Of a DNA stretch of 64,000 nucleotides, positions 11,339-23,475 are shown piece after piece. Origin of the DNA: Isoetes taiwanensis (taxonomy: Eukaryota > Streptophyta > Lycopodiopsida > Isoetales > Isoetaceae); contig JAJEKV010000045.1 in assembly GCA_021234155.1 (NCBI GenBank), positions 2,745,434-2,809,433 on the forward strand, given 5' to 3'. The notes under the pieces are model-generated. The model made no database searches. It was not told the DNA's origin and worked only from the letters and a program-made list of their open reading frames with translations. The stretch's first letter is position 1; each line of letters begins with the position of its first letter. The translations under genes were made by a program, and so were the position numbers.

Positions 11339-12258
11339 ATGCCTTTCATTGAACTGCAAGGTCATTTAGGTTCCGAAGATTCACCACGACTTACAGCAGA
11401 AGGCTTGGCAGAGGTTTGTCTTCATTTCTTCATCTATAAGAATCCTGGCGACATTTATATTCCTTTTCCATATGTTTATTGTCTTTAAGTTATCCAATTT
11501 GTATTGTTTTTGGGTGTCATATAATGTGTTAGTTGTCAGTGGGATAATTACTTTTCACTTGACAAATTGTTGCCATTTTGCATTTCGTTAGATAGGATGA
11601 TATGGTTTATTACAGATTCTTCTTGCATTGGAACGGGTTGAAAGAGATGAGTATCTTACACATGAGGTGAGATCAAGTACTTACTGTGCAATCTACTTTC
11701 GCGTTATGCTTCAGATGTTAACATGTCTTCACGTTCTTTTAATTAGCAACTGCTGATGCTGGAAGCAACGTTGCTCCTTGGTGGAATGGGTCTTCATGAT
11801 CAACACAGGGATTGGAGACTAGATGTTGACAACATGTCATATGAAGTCCCTTGAGACCCCCTTTCTCTAGTATTGGCTGCGAGACGTTTGGCACATAGAG
11901 TACTTATTAGTTGATAATACTTTGTGTAGGAATTGTTGGTTCTTGAGGAGAGGATTGGTAATGTTTCTACGGGATTGAGCAAAGGTGATGCCACACATTG
12001 TTTGAAGAGAAGCAAGTACTCCTTTCACAATGCTCGTCTATCTTCATTTGGACTGGAAGAACAAAAATGCAGCATTTGCCAGGTATTAACATTTCATTGC
12101 TGGCTTTTAACAACAATCTTTTATCCAGGAAGAATATGAGGATGGAGATGACTTGGGTAAAATAGAATGTGGACATAGTTATCACGTAATTTTGCATTCA
12201 GCAATGGCTCACAAGGAAGAACCAATGTCCCATTTGCAAAGCATCTGCTTTTGCCTAA
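11339..12258 (+). CDS. MBR/HIP-like RING-H2 E3 ubiquitin ligase, 3' exons, frameshifted
   Basis: C-terminal part of a plant RING-H2 ubiquitin ligase of the MBR1/2 type. Exons with GT-AG borders can be read: one ending at 11,413, then 11,616-11,666, 11,747-11,845, 11,930-12,082 and 12,129-12,258. They encode DQHRDWRLDVDNMSYE, ELLVLEERIGNVSTGLS and the RING start CSICQ...CGHSYHV, then CIQQWLTRKNQCPICK and a stop. The splice phases join correctly. Between YHV and CIQQW there is one extra base (near 12,193), which shifts the frame; it could be a real lesion or a consensus error. The long N-terminal part usual for the family (several hundred residues) was not found upstream, so this is a truncated gene copy unless the first exons lie unrecognised. 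The paired Cys/His ligands needed for zinc binding are all present across the two frames. Confidence 0.75.
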
Positions 12259-12937
12259 CCCACATCATTGCTAGCTTTGTTCGCTATTCTATGTGACTGG
12301 GGGATTTTGTTTTTCAAAAAACGTAGCAAAATTATTCTTAATGCTGGCCACTATATGAAAGGAATTATAGTGGCCTTGAAACGGTTTGTGCAATCACGGC
12401 AATAATAATCTGACCGTAATGCACAAAACCATCTCCCCAAAGTAATATGTATTAAATAATGTGCTTTATAAGACTGCTCTTGTAAATTATGGTATTATAG
12501 TATCAGGAATTTAGGGTTGGTGTCATTAGACAGTCACAAGAAAAAGGCATTGATTGATTGCATGGGTAAATACAGCGGTGTAGTGATGAAAGGGACCAAC
12601 ATGCAACACAAATTCTATCCTTGACAGAAGAAAATTTAAAATATAAGGAACGCACAGGCAAATCTGCCGCAGAGCTCGAGTTTCTAAGCAGCAAAGCTGT
12701 AACTTTGGAGGTTTGTAAAAGCATCTCTTCCTTTTTATTCCATTTAAAAGACACGTTTCTTTTTGCAAATTTAAAAGACACGTAGTATAAGGCATTAAAT
12801 TTGAAGTTGTAATGCATCTTCTTTGTTAAAATGACTAACTTTACAATTGGGGGCATCTTTTTTAGATATAAGTGAATTAGTCTATCTCGGTAATCTTATT
12901 CTCTATGCAGCACATATGCTAAAACATCTAAATACAG

Positions 12938-13790
12938 GTAGGTGGTGGAGATCTATCCAAGAAGATAGATATTATCAGAGCCTTAATAAAGAAGTGTGAC
13001 ACAATTATACTTGTGGGGACTGTGGCGTTGGCTCTACTTGCTTCAACCGGCATGCAAGTTCCTAATCTAGTTATTAGCCAGGATTTGATGAAAGAAGCAC
13101 AAGATTTATTGCCGCAAACAAAGGTTTATAATCTGAAGTTGTATTATAAGCAGGGACACTGAGAATCAAAATAAGACCAACACGCAAGAAATTTCGTGGT
13201 ACTTCTTCTTCATTAATGGCGAAGGCTCAATTGAGTTGTTTTACGTATAATAAATAATTAGCTACATTTTAGTCATACCATGTTTCTCAATACAATGTTT
13301 AGAAAGTTTATTACACATTAGAACGTAATTCTCTTTTATACTATATTATCTTAAGGCATCATTCATCATCAATTTTTTAAGTGAAAAGTATTGATTGAAA
13401 TAATAATTGTCCATTTATTATAGAAACGGCATGCAGATAAAACAGCAGGGAAATGCTTATAATTTTGATGTGGTGCTTGCATTTGCAGGTTGGGAAGTTG
13501 TTGAATTGGGCCACAATCACTAGGAGTTATGTTGGGTATTATGAAGAACAGCAAGGTAGTAATATGTTAGCAGTGAGTTCATCCTTTAAGCATCAAGTTG
13601 AATTAACTTTGCTATCTTTGGAACATCACGACATTTTGAATTTGGAAGTTGTGGAATGTTTAAGGGCAATGCCATTTCGCCAGACACAATTGTGGTAGCA
13701 AAATTTTAAGCAGCATTGAAAAATCTGGTTGTTTTATTGTTGTGAGTGGCAATGAAGCTTGTGCAACTCTTGAAATGCTAAACTTTTGCA
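12938..13790 (+). pseudogene. Phosphoglycerate-kinase-like fragment
   Basis: An exon at 12,938-13,123 follows an ACAG splice acceptor and ends before GT. It encodes VGGGDLSKKIDIIRALIKKC and then ISQDLMKEAQDLL, which line up with the PGK segment GGSKVSSKIGVIESLL...ATSLL. A further segment after TTTGCAG at about 13,488 reads WEVVELG and, one base out of frame, QSLGVMLGIMKNSK, matching the PGK GWMGLDIGPDSI region. Around 13,690-13,790 a piece with SGCFIVVSGNEACATLEML resembles the PGK nucleotide-binding GGGDS segment. All lie in PGK order, but with a one-base deletion near 13,512 and a stop, and the catalytic N-terminal half is missing. A divergent PGK-like domain of a larger plant protein is also possible. 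Confidence 0.55.
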
Positions 13791-15220
13791 AGGACATAAA
13801 TCGGACATTTAAAAGTGCGTTCGCTTTCGTTTGAATACCTCAAGGGCAATATTCGCATGGTATTGTGGCTTCGACCACTGTAAGTATCCTGCATGATTCT
13901 CTCTTTCAGGATTTGCCACAGAAAGGCTTGAAATCTGTTTGCTTCATTTCTTTGGAAGTTGCCCTTTTCCTGAAACTTCATGACAAAGAGCAAGCACTTA
14001 GTATAAAAGAGCATTCGCCTTGTTCTATCATGAGTTTGAGCCTAAATCTAATCTTATGGGCCATTTCCACGCATCTCCCTGTCGACCAGGTTGGAACAAT
14101 ATTTTCAATGATTCACATGTTCCTTTGATCATTGATATTGGAAGCGATAGTTTCTAGAACTTTATAGTTGCATATTGTATGATTGGAAACTAAATTCTAG
14201 CCATATTGGCAATACCACAGGGAACGGCCTCTTCATTTTAGACATGGCAAAGAAAAGAAAACATCAGAAATTTGTAGGATTGGAGATGAATGCCAAGGTT
14301 TAAATACTTTTGACCTATACTACTTTAAACCCGGTTGTACGCACTCCACTCTTATCATGGATTGACTAATGTGTAAGTACAATTGTAGATATTCTTCGTG
14401 GGGGTAGCAAGGTGACCCTACTTTTTTTGAGCTTGACACATCCAGTCATTGCCACTCAAATGTTTGCATTTCTCTTCTTGAGATTTCTTGAAAAAATAGT
14501 TTCTTGAGCATGATATTTTTGCGGTTAGATATAAACGATAGCTACACATACAAGCGTTATTGTGGTGGTTCGGAGCAAATTTGAACTTCCAATAGAAGCA
14601 ACCCCTATGCCTAAATTTGTATAACTGGCATTCCTAAGCTATTGCCAACTCGAATTTGTTTTGTGTTTCTCTAAATTACATAACCTACAAATCCATTTGT
14701 AAAGGCATGCAATTCCATTTTCGTATATGTTTGTAAGCTTTTGAAATCTCAAGTGCATAATCGTTTTTTATTGCCAAGTTACAAGATGACAAATGGTTGC
14801 TAAACCTTGGTACCATCACTAGTTTATAAGTAGTTGGGACATAAACACATGGTGGTTTCCTTCCTATTATGTTTACAACATTTTATCGTGTATACAATGG
14901 CATCTTCAACTCATATGGTTATAACTAGATGCATTTTACATTCCACAATCAGGTAATTGTTTGGATAGATCATTGTGATAATGTTAATAATAATATGGAA
15001 AAACCTCCAAGATACGTTTATGTTTCGCTAAAATTGCAAAAATGCCCTTGGTTTTGGGGTTAGTTTTGTGGAAATGACTGTAACTTTCACAAACTTATGT
15101 TATTTCTATTACACAAAAAAGTTGTTGCTTAATGGCACCAAACTCAAATGCCTAACAAATATAACCTTACCAAAGTCTTCTGGTGTGCTTTTTGCTAGTT
15201 TTTTTTTTTTTTTAATTATT
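13791..15220. other. Intergenic, no gene recognised
   Basis: AT-rich, with short ORFs in all frames. No exon chain was recognised. Ends in a T-run (15,201-15,213) next to the first tandem unit. Confidence 0.5.
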
Positions 15221-16991
15221 GCAAATACGACAAGTTTGTTGGCTGTGCAAATGTGCAACTGAGCAAGGCATGCTAATCTTGTAGCCATTTCTAAGGCAAA
15301 AATCCATTAGGAGGCATGGCAATGATGCAGGGTGTGCAATTATGATTTGTTGTAAACCGTGTCATATATTATGAAGGCCTAAATATGGCCATTTCATTTA
15401 TTATATTTGTTGCACATTTACCATTAGGAAATGTTGGAATGATGCAATTCTGTTAGGCATTTGCTTATTAGAGCTCAACACATAATCTTCAAGGGCTCAA
15501 TTTTCAAGAATTGCAAGGGCAATGGTCCCATATGAAGTTAAAATCTGCAAGGCTAAAAATCCATAAATTACATTGCAAATATCTAATGTTTATTAGAGGA
15601 CTAACGTTTAGGGCTTTTTTTGGTTGCCCTAATATGCGTGCTTGTTGTGAGCGGCTACCTCTGAATGCCAGCTATGGAAATAGAAGATATGGAAATGCTC
15701 TGTTCTGGAATGCCAGCTATGGAAATACAAGATATGATGTAGAGCTAAGCAGGCTTGAACATAATCTCGGCACCATTTAAAGATCTAAGAAGAAGATTCG
15801 ATGGATTCAGCAGATGAATCTATAGCAGAGCTACATTTCGAAATGCCTGGAGGGCCATGTGGAAGCCTAATGGACTTTCCATATAATATTTACGGCTGAG
15901 CTTCATTTCGAAATATTTGGAGGATCCAGCAGATGTCGTTGGTAGTAGAGCTCTAAAATAGAACTTCTGGAGCACATTGATCCGTTAAGCGCATGCAATA
16001 CATGGATCCGTTAAGCGCATGCAGCAAAGTGGCGATCAAATAGGGGTCTCTACTTTGGGTATCCGAATCTGCTAATATGTGTTACCCTGACTTTACTGCT
16101 ATCCATTCAAATTGTGAGTTGGTTGCTTCAGCAGAGGTTTCTTATCCATCCAGCTTTGATTAGTAAAGCATCGATTTGGTAGCAGAGCTCTAAGGATAAG
16201 CTACATTATTCCAGCAATTTGTCCTGCCAGTATACAAGGATAGATCTGATGCTTATTCTTATTTATCTGAAGACACCCTAAAGAGATTGATGGTGCTTTA
16301 TTTCTTTTTTGTTCAAATCAAGAGTTGTGTTCATGAGCAACGTTTCATCTTCATTTGGAAAGGCTACACACCTAAGTTTTGTAGCGTAAATATAAAAACG
16401 AAATGCCCGGAGGAACAAAGATGGCGTGATATCGCGACCGCATTTCCTCAAAATTGGCACTAAAAATGTGGGCCGAATCCAAACAACGGGTTCTTATGAA
16501 CAATATGATTTTTCTTTTTCTAGAAAGCTTTGATTCTCTACTGTCTAAAGGTTTATTCCAGTAGCATAATAATTTGCTGAATCTCATACATGTTAAAGCT
16601 TATGACCTTATATTTTAAATGTACCACATGCAAATTGTGGTCTAGCAGTCTGCAAATAGGTATGGCATTTGGAAATGCCTATTGCATGTTGCTTTTTTCG
16701 ATTATACTCTACCAAATGCTATTGTTTCGTTTTGAACAAAACACACATATATATTACATTCTTATTCTATTCTGATCAAAACCGTGTTCTAAATGTCATG
16801 TAAAATGTGTGCATTAATGGCTGACAGATGTCTATGCAGTTGCATTTCATTCTCCGTTCATTCTTTTAGACTTTTCTAACTGGCGGGCAAGAGGCTTAAT
16901 GGGTAATCAAGAAGAGCTGAAAATCCCAATGTACCTTTTGGCCCTTGCCCTGATACAATTTTTACGCTAACAGGGTACTGATTGGCTGCAG

Positions 16992-17117
16992 GTACGGGAT
17001 TTTCTTCCCATTGTTCCTTTTGCTTTTGTAGTTGGACTAGGCTTCAAGAATGATGGAGATTTGGAAGAGACTATAGCTGTAGCTGAGAAACAAGCTTGGC
17101 GTCAGCAATTCATCTAA
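16992..17117 (+). pseudogene. Exon-like segment repeated in each tandem unit (unknown protein)
   Basis: After a CTGCAG acceptor-like sequence, 41 codons remain open to a TAA: VRDFLPIVPFAFVVGLGF, then NDGDLEETIAVAEKQAW. It recurs in copy 2 (about 19,948-20,073) and copy 3 (about 22,910-23,033) with almost no coding change. The hydrophobic half followed by a charged half suggests the end of a membrane protein, but I do not recognise the family. A possible further exon lies at 17,710-17,817. No other exons could be joined with confidence. Confidence 0.35.
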
Positions 17118-17709
17118 AGGACAAAAACAGATTTAAAAACTGGTTTATTTATGTCAACTTTTATTTCTAGAGTGCTTTTGTACTTCTGAATTTCAAAACA
17201 TGAAATATGGTTAAAAGATCTATTTTCTTCTTTAAAAAATCATTCTCATTCTCATTTAAAGATATGATATGAATTCAAGGTATGATATAATACGTTGATA
17301 AAGGTCTAAAAGATGGAATTCTTCTTTCTGGCTCTGTCTGACTAAATATATGGAAAAGAATTTCAGACTCATATTGCATATGCTTTAATTTTTAGTCATT
17401 GATAAATGGTCTTCATATTACTTAGGCTTTGGAGAAAGAGGTACTAGTCTAGACTGGCTTGTTCAGTTTAGATATTAGGATGATAAAACTACCAAGGGAT
17501 TGACCGAGGTAGATGCTGGTCTAGCGTATGCTAGTTCAGGCTGGGTTTTTTTTAGACATTTCATTTCACTAGGGATACCTGGTGATGCCTCTCATCCTTT
17601 GCTCTAAATGATTTTGAAGATCAAACACTCGTGGGAAATCTCCCTTTCGTAGATTTTTTGGTCTTCCTATTTAACCAGACTAAACTACATTATGGTTATA
17701 TTTGTGCAG

Positions 17710-17817
17710 ATTGCATATGAGGCATTGCCTCACGTGGAACAAACAGTTGGACACTCTGAGTTATATAAGAAGCAGATTGAAATGTCAATGCTTACATTAT
17801 TGTACCATGCTCTATAG
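17710..17817 (+). pseudogene. Second exon-like segment of the tandem unit
   Basis: Follows TTTGTGCAG and runs 35 codons to a TAG: IAYEALPHVEQTVGHSELYK, then MSMLTLLYHAL. In copy 2 (about 20,671 onward) the same segment has small indels near CAG/CTG that break the frame. No family recognised; it may belong to the same gene fragment as 16,992-17,117. Confidence 0.3.
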
Positions 17818-18176
17818 TGTATTCCAGTTAGCTTTACAATTTTCAACTAGCCACGAGGCTTGACACTATACTTATGCCAGTTGGCTCTATAGTTGTCTAC
17901 TTTACATATGCCAGTTGGCTGCCAGGTGGCTATATATTTATGTCAATATGACAACACACGACGGCACAGTGGTGCTCTAGTTGGTGCTCTAGTTTCCAAA
18001 AACTCCATTAACAAGGTATATTCTAAATCTAGAATCTCCTTCTGCTTTAAATTATGGGATGAGGCTTAACCCCTGCTGTGGCAGTGGGGGTTAGCTCTCC
18101 CCATGGTCACGGATTGATACTATCAAGGTGTGTTTACCCTCATTCCACGGTAGGTGGTAAGGTTTTTTTTATTATT

Positions 18177-21138
18177 GCAAATACGACAAGTTTGTTGGCT
18201 GTGCAAATGTGCAACTGAGCAAGGCATGCTAATCTTGTAGCCATTTCTAAGGCAAAAATCCATTAGGAGGCATGGCAATGATGCAGGGTGTGCAATTATG
18301 ATTTGTTGTAAACCGTGTCATATATTATGAAGGCCTAAATATGGCCATTTCATTTATTATATTTGTTGCACATTTACCATTAGGAAATGTTGGAATGATT
18401 CAATTCTGTTAGGCATTTGCTTATTAGAGCTCAACACATAATCTTCAAGGGCTCAATTTTCAAGAATTGCAAGGGCAATGGTCCCATATGAAGTTAAAAT
18501 CGCAAGGCTAAAAAATCCATAAATTACATTGCAAATATCTAATGTTTATTAGAGGACTAACGTTTAGGGCTTTTTTTGGTTGCCCTAATATGCGTGCTTG
18601 TTGTGAGCGGCTACCTCTGAATGCCAGCTATGGAAATAGAAGATATGGAAATGCTCTGTTCTGGAATGCCAGCTATGGAAATACAAGATATGATGTAGAG
18701 CTAAGCAGGCTTGAACATAATCTCGGCACCATTTAAAGATCTAAGAAGAAGATTCGATGGATTCAGCAGATGAATCTATAGCAGAGCTACATTTCGAAAT
18801 GCCTGGAGGGCCATGTGGAAGCCTAATGGACTTTCCATATAATATTTACTACCGAGCTTCATTTGAAATATTTGGAGGATCCGCCGGAGATGTCGTTGGT
18901 AGTAGAGCTCTAAAAGCGTAACTTCCGGAGCACATTGATCCGTTAAGCCCATGCAATACATGGATCCGTTAGCGCATGCAATTAAAGTGGCGATCAAATA
19001 GGGGTCTCTACTTTGGGTATCCGACGCTAATATGTGTTACCCTGACTTTACTGCTATCCATTCAAATTGTGAGTTGGTTGCTTCAGCAGAGGTTTCTTAT
19101 CCATCCAGCTTTGATTAGTAAAGCATCGATTTGGTAGCAGAGCTCTAAGGATAAGCTACATTATTCCAGCAATTTGTCCTGCCAGTATACAAGGATAGAT
19201 CGATGCTTATTCTTATTTATCCGAAGACACCCTAAAGAGATTGATGGTGCTTTATTTCTTTTTTTGTTCAAATCAAGAGTTGTGTTCATGAGCAACGTTT
19301 CATCTTCATTTGGAAAGGCTACACACCTAAGTTTTGTAGCGAAATCTTAAAACGAAATGCACGGAGAAGTACACGGCATGGCGGAATCTTTTTGCATTTC
19401 CTCAAAATTGGCACTAAAAATGTGGACGAATCCAAACAACAGGTTCTTATGAACAATATGATTTTTCTTTTTCTAGAAAGCTTTGATTCTCTACTGTCTA
19501 AAGGTTTATTCCAGTAGCATAATAATTTGCTGAATCTCATACATGTTAAAGCTTATGACCTTATATTTTAAATGTACCACATGCAAATTGTGGTCTAGCA
19601 GATCTGCAAATAGGTATGGCATTTGGAAATGCCTATTGCATGTTGCTTTTTCGATTATACTCTACCAAATGCTATTGTTTCAGTTTTGAACAAAACACAC
19701 ATATATATTACATTCTTATTCTATTCTGATCAAAACCGTGTTCTAAATGTCATGTAAAATGTGTGCATTAATGGCTGACAGATGTCTATGCAGTTGCATT
19801 TCATTCTCCGTTCATTCTTTTAGACTTTTCTAACTGGCAGGGCAAGAGGCGCAATGGGTAATCAGTGAAGAGCTGAAAATCCCAATGTACCTTTTGGCCC
19901 TTGCCCTGATACCATTTTTACGCTAACAGGGTACTGATTGGCTGCAGGTACGGGATTTTCTTCCCATTGTTCCTTTTGCTTTTGTAGTTGGACTAGGCTT
20001 CAAGAATGATGGAGATTTGGAAGAGACTATAGCTGTAGCTGAGAAACAAGCTTGGCGTCAGCAATTCATCTAAAGGACAAAAACAGATTTAAAAACTGGT
20101 TTATTTATGTCAACTTTTATTTCTAGAGTGCTTTTGTACTTCTGAATTTCAAAACATGAAATATGGTTAAAAGATCTATTTTCTTCTTTAAAAAATCATT
20201 CTCATTCTCATTTAAAGATATGATATGAATTCAAGGTATGATATAATACGTTGATAAAGGTCTAAAAGATGGAATTCTTCTTTCTGGCTCTGTCTGACTA
20301 AATATATGGAAAAGAATTTCAGACTCATATTGCATATGCTTTAATTTTTAGTCATTGATAAATGGTCTTCATATTACTTAGGCTTTGGAGAAAGAGGTAC
20401 TAGTCTAGACGGCTTGTTCGGGTTTAGATATTAGGATGATAAAACTACCAAGGGATTGGCCAAGGGTAGATCTTTGGTCTAAGCGTATGCTAGTTCATTG
20501 GGTTTTTTTTAGACATTTCATTTCACTAGGGATGCACGGTGATGCCTCTCATCCTTTGCTCTAAATGATTTTGAAGATCAAACTTTCATTCGTGGGAAAT
20601 CTCCTTTTCGTAGATTTTTTGGTCTTCCTATTTAACAGACTAAACTACATTATGGTTATATTTGTGCAGATTGCATATGAGGCATTGCCTCACGTGGAAC
20701 AAACAGGTTGGACACTCGAAAGTTATATAAGAAGCGATTGAAATGTCAATGCTTACATTATTGTACCATGCTCTATAGTGTATTCCAGTTAGCTTTACAA
20801 TTTTCAACTAGCCACGAGGCTTGACACTATACTTATGCCAGTTGGCTCTATAGTTGTCTACTTTACATATGCCAGTTGGCTGCCAGGTGGCTATATATTT
20901 ATGTCAATATGACAACACACGGCTGACACGATGGTGCTCTAGTTGGTGCTCTAGTTTCCAAAAACTCCATTAACAAGGTATATTCTAAATCTAGAATCTC
21001 CTTCTGCTTTAAATTATGGGATGAGGCTTAACCCCTGCTGTGGCAGTGGGGGTTAGCTCTCCCCATGGTCACGGATTGATACTATCAAGGTGTGTTTACC
21101 CTCATTCCACGGTAGGTGGTAAGGTTTTTTTTATTATT
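18177..21138 (+). repeat. 2.96-kb tandem unit, copy 2
   Basis: Near-identical to copy 1 over its whole length. Most differences are clustered small substitutions or indels at CAG/CTG, for example GGATCCAGCAGATG in copies 1 and 3 against GGATCCGCCGGAGATG here (near 18,880). Confidence 0.95.
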
Positions 21139-23475
21139 GCAAATACGACAAGTTTGTTGGCTGTGCAAATGTGCAACTGAGCAAGGCATGCTAATCTTGT
21201 AGCCATTTCTAAGGCAAAAATCCATTAGGAGGCATGGCAATGATGCAGGGTGTGCAATTATGATTTGTTGTAAACCGTGTCATATATTATGAAGGCCTAA
21301 ATATGGCCATTTCATTTATTATATTTGTTGCACATTTACCATTAGGAAATGTTGGAATGATTCAATTCTGTTAGGCATTTTCTTATTAGAGCTCAACACA
21401 TAATCTTCAAGGGCTCAATTTTCAAGAATTGCAAGGGCAATGGTCCCATATGAAGTTAAAATCTGCAAGGCTAAAAATCCATAAATTACATTGCAAATAT
21501 CTAATGTTTATTAGAGGACTAACGTTTAGGGCTTTTTTTGGTTGCCCTAATATGCGTGCTTGTTGTGAGCGGCTACCTCTGAATGCCAGCTATGGAAATA
21601 GAAGATATGGAAATGCTCTGTTCTGGAATGCCAGCTATGGAAATACAAGATATGATGTAGAGCTAAGCAGGCTTGAACATAATCTCGGCACCATTTAAAG
21701 ATCTAAGAAGAAGATTCGATGGATTCAGCAGATGAATCTATAGCAGAGCTACATTTCGAAATGCCTGGAGGGCCATGTGGAAGCCTAATGGACTTTCCAT
21801 ATAATATTTACGGCTGAGCTTCATTTCGAAATATTTGGAGGATCCAGCAGATGTCGTTGGTAGTAGAGCTCTAAAACAGAACTTCTGGAGCACATTGATC
21901 CGTTAAGCGCATGCAATACATGGATCCGTTAAGCGCATGCAGCAAAGTGGCGATCAAATAGGGGTCTCTACTTTGGGTATCCGAATCTGCTAATATGTGT
22001 TACCCTGACTTTACTGCTATCCATTCAAATTGTGAGTTGGTTGCTTCAGCAGAGGTTTCTTATCCATCCAGCTTTGATTAGTAAAGCATCGATTTGGTAG
22101 CAGAGCTCTAAGGATAAGCTACATTATTCCAGCAATTTGTCCTGCCAGTATACAAGGATAGATCTGATGCTTATTCTTATTTATCTGAAGACACCCTAAA
22201 GAGATTGATGGTGCTTTATTTCTTTTTTGTTCAAATCAAGAGTTGTGTTCATGAGCAACGTTTCATCTTCATTTGGAAAGGCTACACACCTAAGTTTTGT
22301 AGCAGAAATACGAAACGAAATGCCTGGAGGAGTACACAGCATGGCAGATACTGCACCTGCATTTCCTCAAAATTGGCACTAAAAATGTGGACGAATCCAA
22401 ACAACAGGTTCTTATGAACAATATGATTTTTCTTTTTCTAGAAAGCTTTGATTCTCTACTGTCTAAAGGTTTATTCCAGTAGCATAATAATTTGCTGAAT
22501 CTCATACATGTTAAAGCTTATGACCTTATATTTTAAATGTACCACATGCAAATTGTGGTCTAGCAGATCTGCAAATAGGTATGGCATTTGGAAATGTCTA
22601 TTGCATGTTGCTTTTTCGATTATACTCTACCAAATGCTATTGTTTCAGTTTTGAACAAAACACACATATATATTACATTCTTATTCTATTCTGATCAAAA
22701 CCGTGTTCTAAATGTCATGTAAAATGTGTGCATTAATGGTTGACAGATGTCTATGCAGTTGCATTTCATTCTCCGTTCATTCTTTTAGACTTTTCTAACT
22801 GGCAGGGCAAGAGGCACAATGGGTAATCGGTGGCGAAAATCCCAATGTACCTTTTTGGCCCTTGCCCCTGATACCATTTTACGCTAGCGAGTGCTTGATT
22901 GGGCTGCAGTGCGGGATTTTCTTCCCATTGTTCCTTTTGCTTTTGTAGTTGGACTAGGCTTCAAGAATGATGGAGATTTGGAAGAGACTATAGCTGTAGC
23001 TGAGAAACAAGCTTGGTGTCAGCAATTCATCTAAAGGAAGGAAGGAAGGAAGGAAGGAAGTTTATTTTAACGTCCACGGAGGCCAAAGGCCTATGAGACG
23101 GTACATGCAGAGAACAGGCAAAAAAGCCAAAAACCCCAACACCAAAAACAAACAATGTAAGCTGTCAAGAGAACTCTACTAAGGGATGAAAAAACCCCCC
23201 ACTTGGGAGGAAAAACCCTAGCGGTAGGCTCTCAAATACCATGCCCCGGAAGAGCAAGTCGGTGGCGAAATCTGCGGGATGTAAGCTCCACCCGGCTACC
23301 ATAGGTGATGCAAGTAATCGATGTAGCGGTGTGTCGAGCATCTAAGATCGGTGTGCCTTTGCGCCGGACATGGGCATATCTTTGGGCATATTTGGAGGGC
23401 ATGGTGCTCATCCTCTATCACGTGCATCTCACAACACGACATATCCTTTCCTCCACAGGGATCCCGTGCCGCCAT

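Larger units (their letters stand above)
15221..18176 (+). repeat. 2.96-kb tandem unit, copy 1
   Basis: Starts GCAAATACGACAAGTTTG and ends in a T-run. The same start recurs at 18,177 and 21,139, so the period is 2,956-2,962 bp. The unit includes a constant 89-residue ORF (15,511-15,780), two exon-like segments near its end and a final TAGGTGGTAAGG-T-run. Copies 1 and 2 share a 25-bp insert (around 17,237: AAAATCATTCTCATTCTCAT) that copy 3 lacks. Confidence 0.95.

Noticed and set aside
15511-15780. 89-codon ORF repeated in tandem copies 1 and 3 (and shortened in copy 2)
   Set aside because: Preserved because the copies are recent; composition and the internal NASYGN repeat give no family match, so it is not called as a gene.
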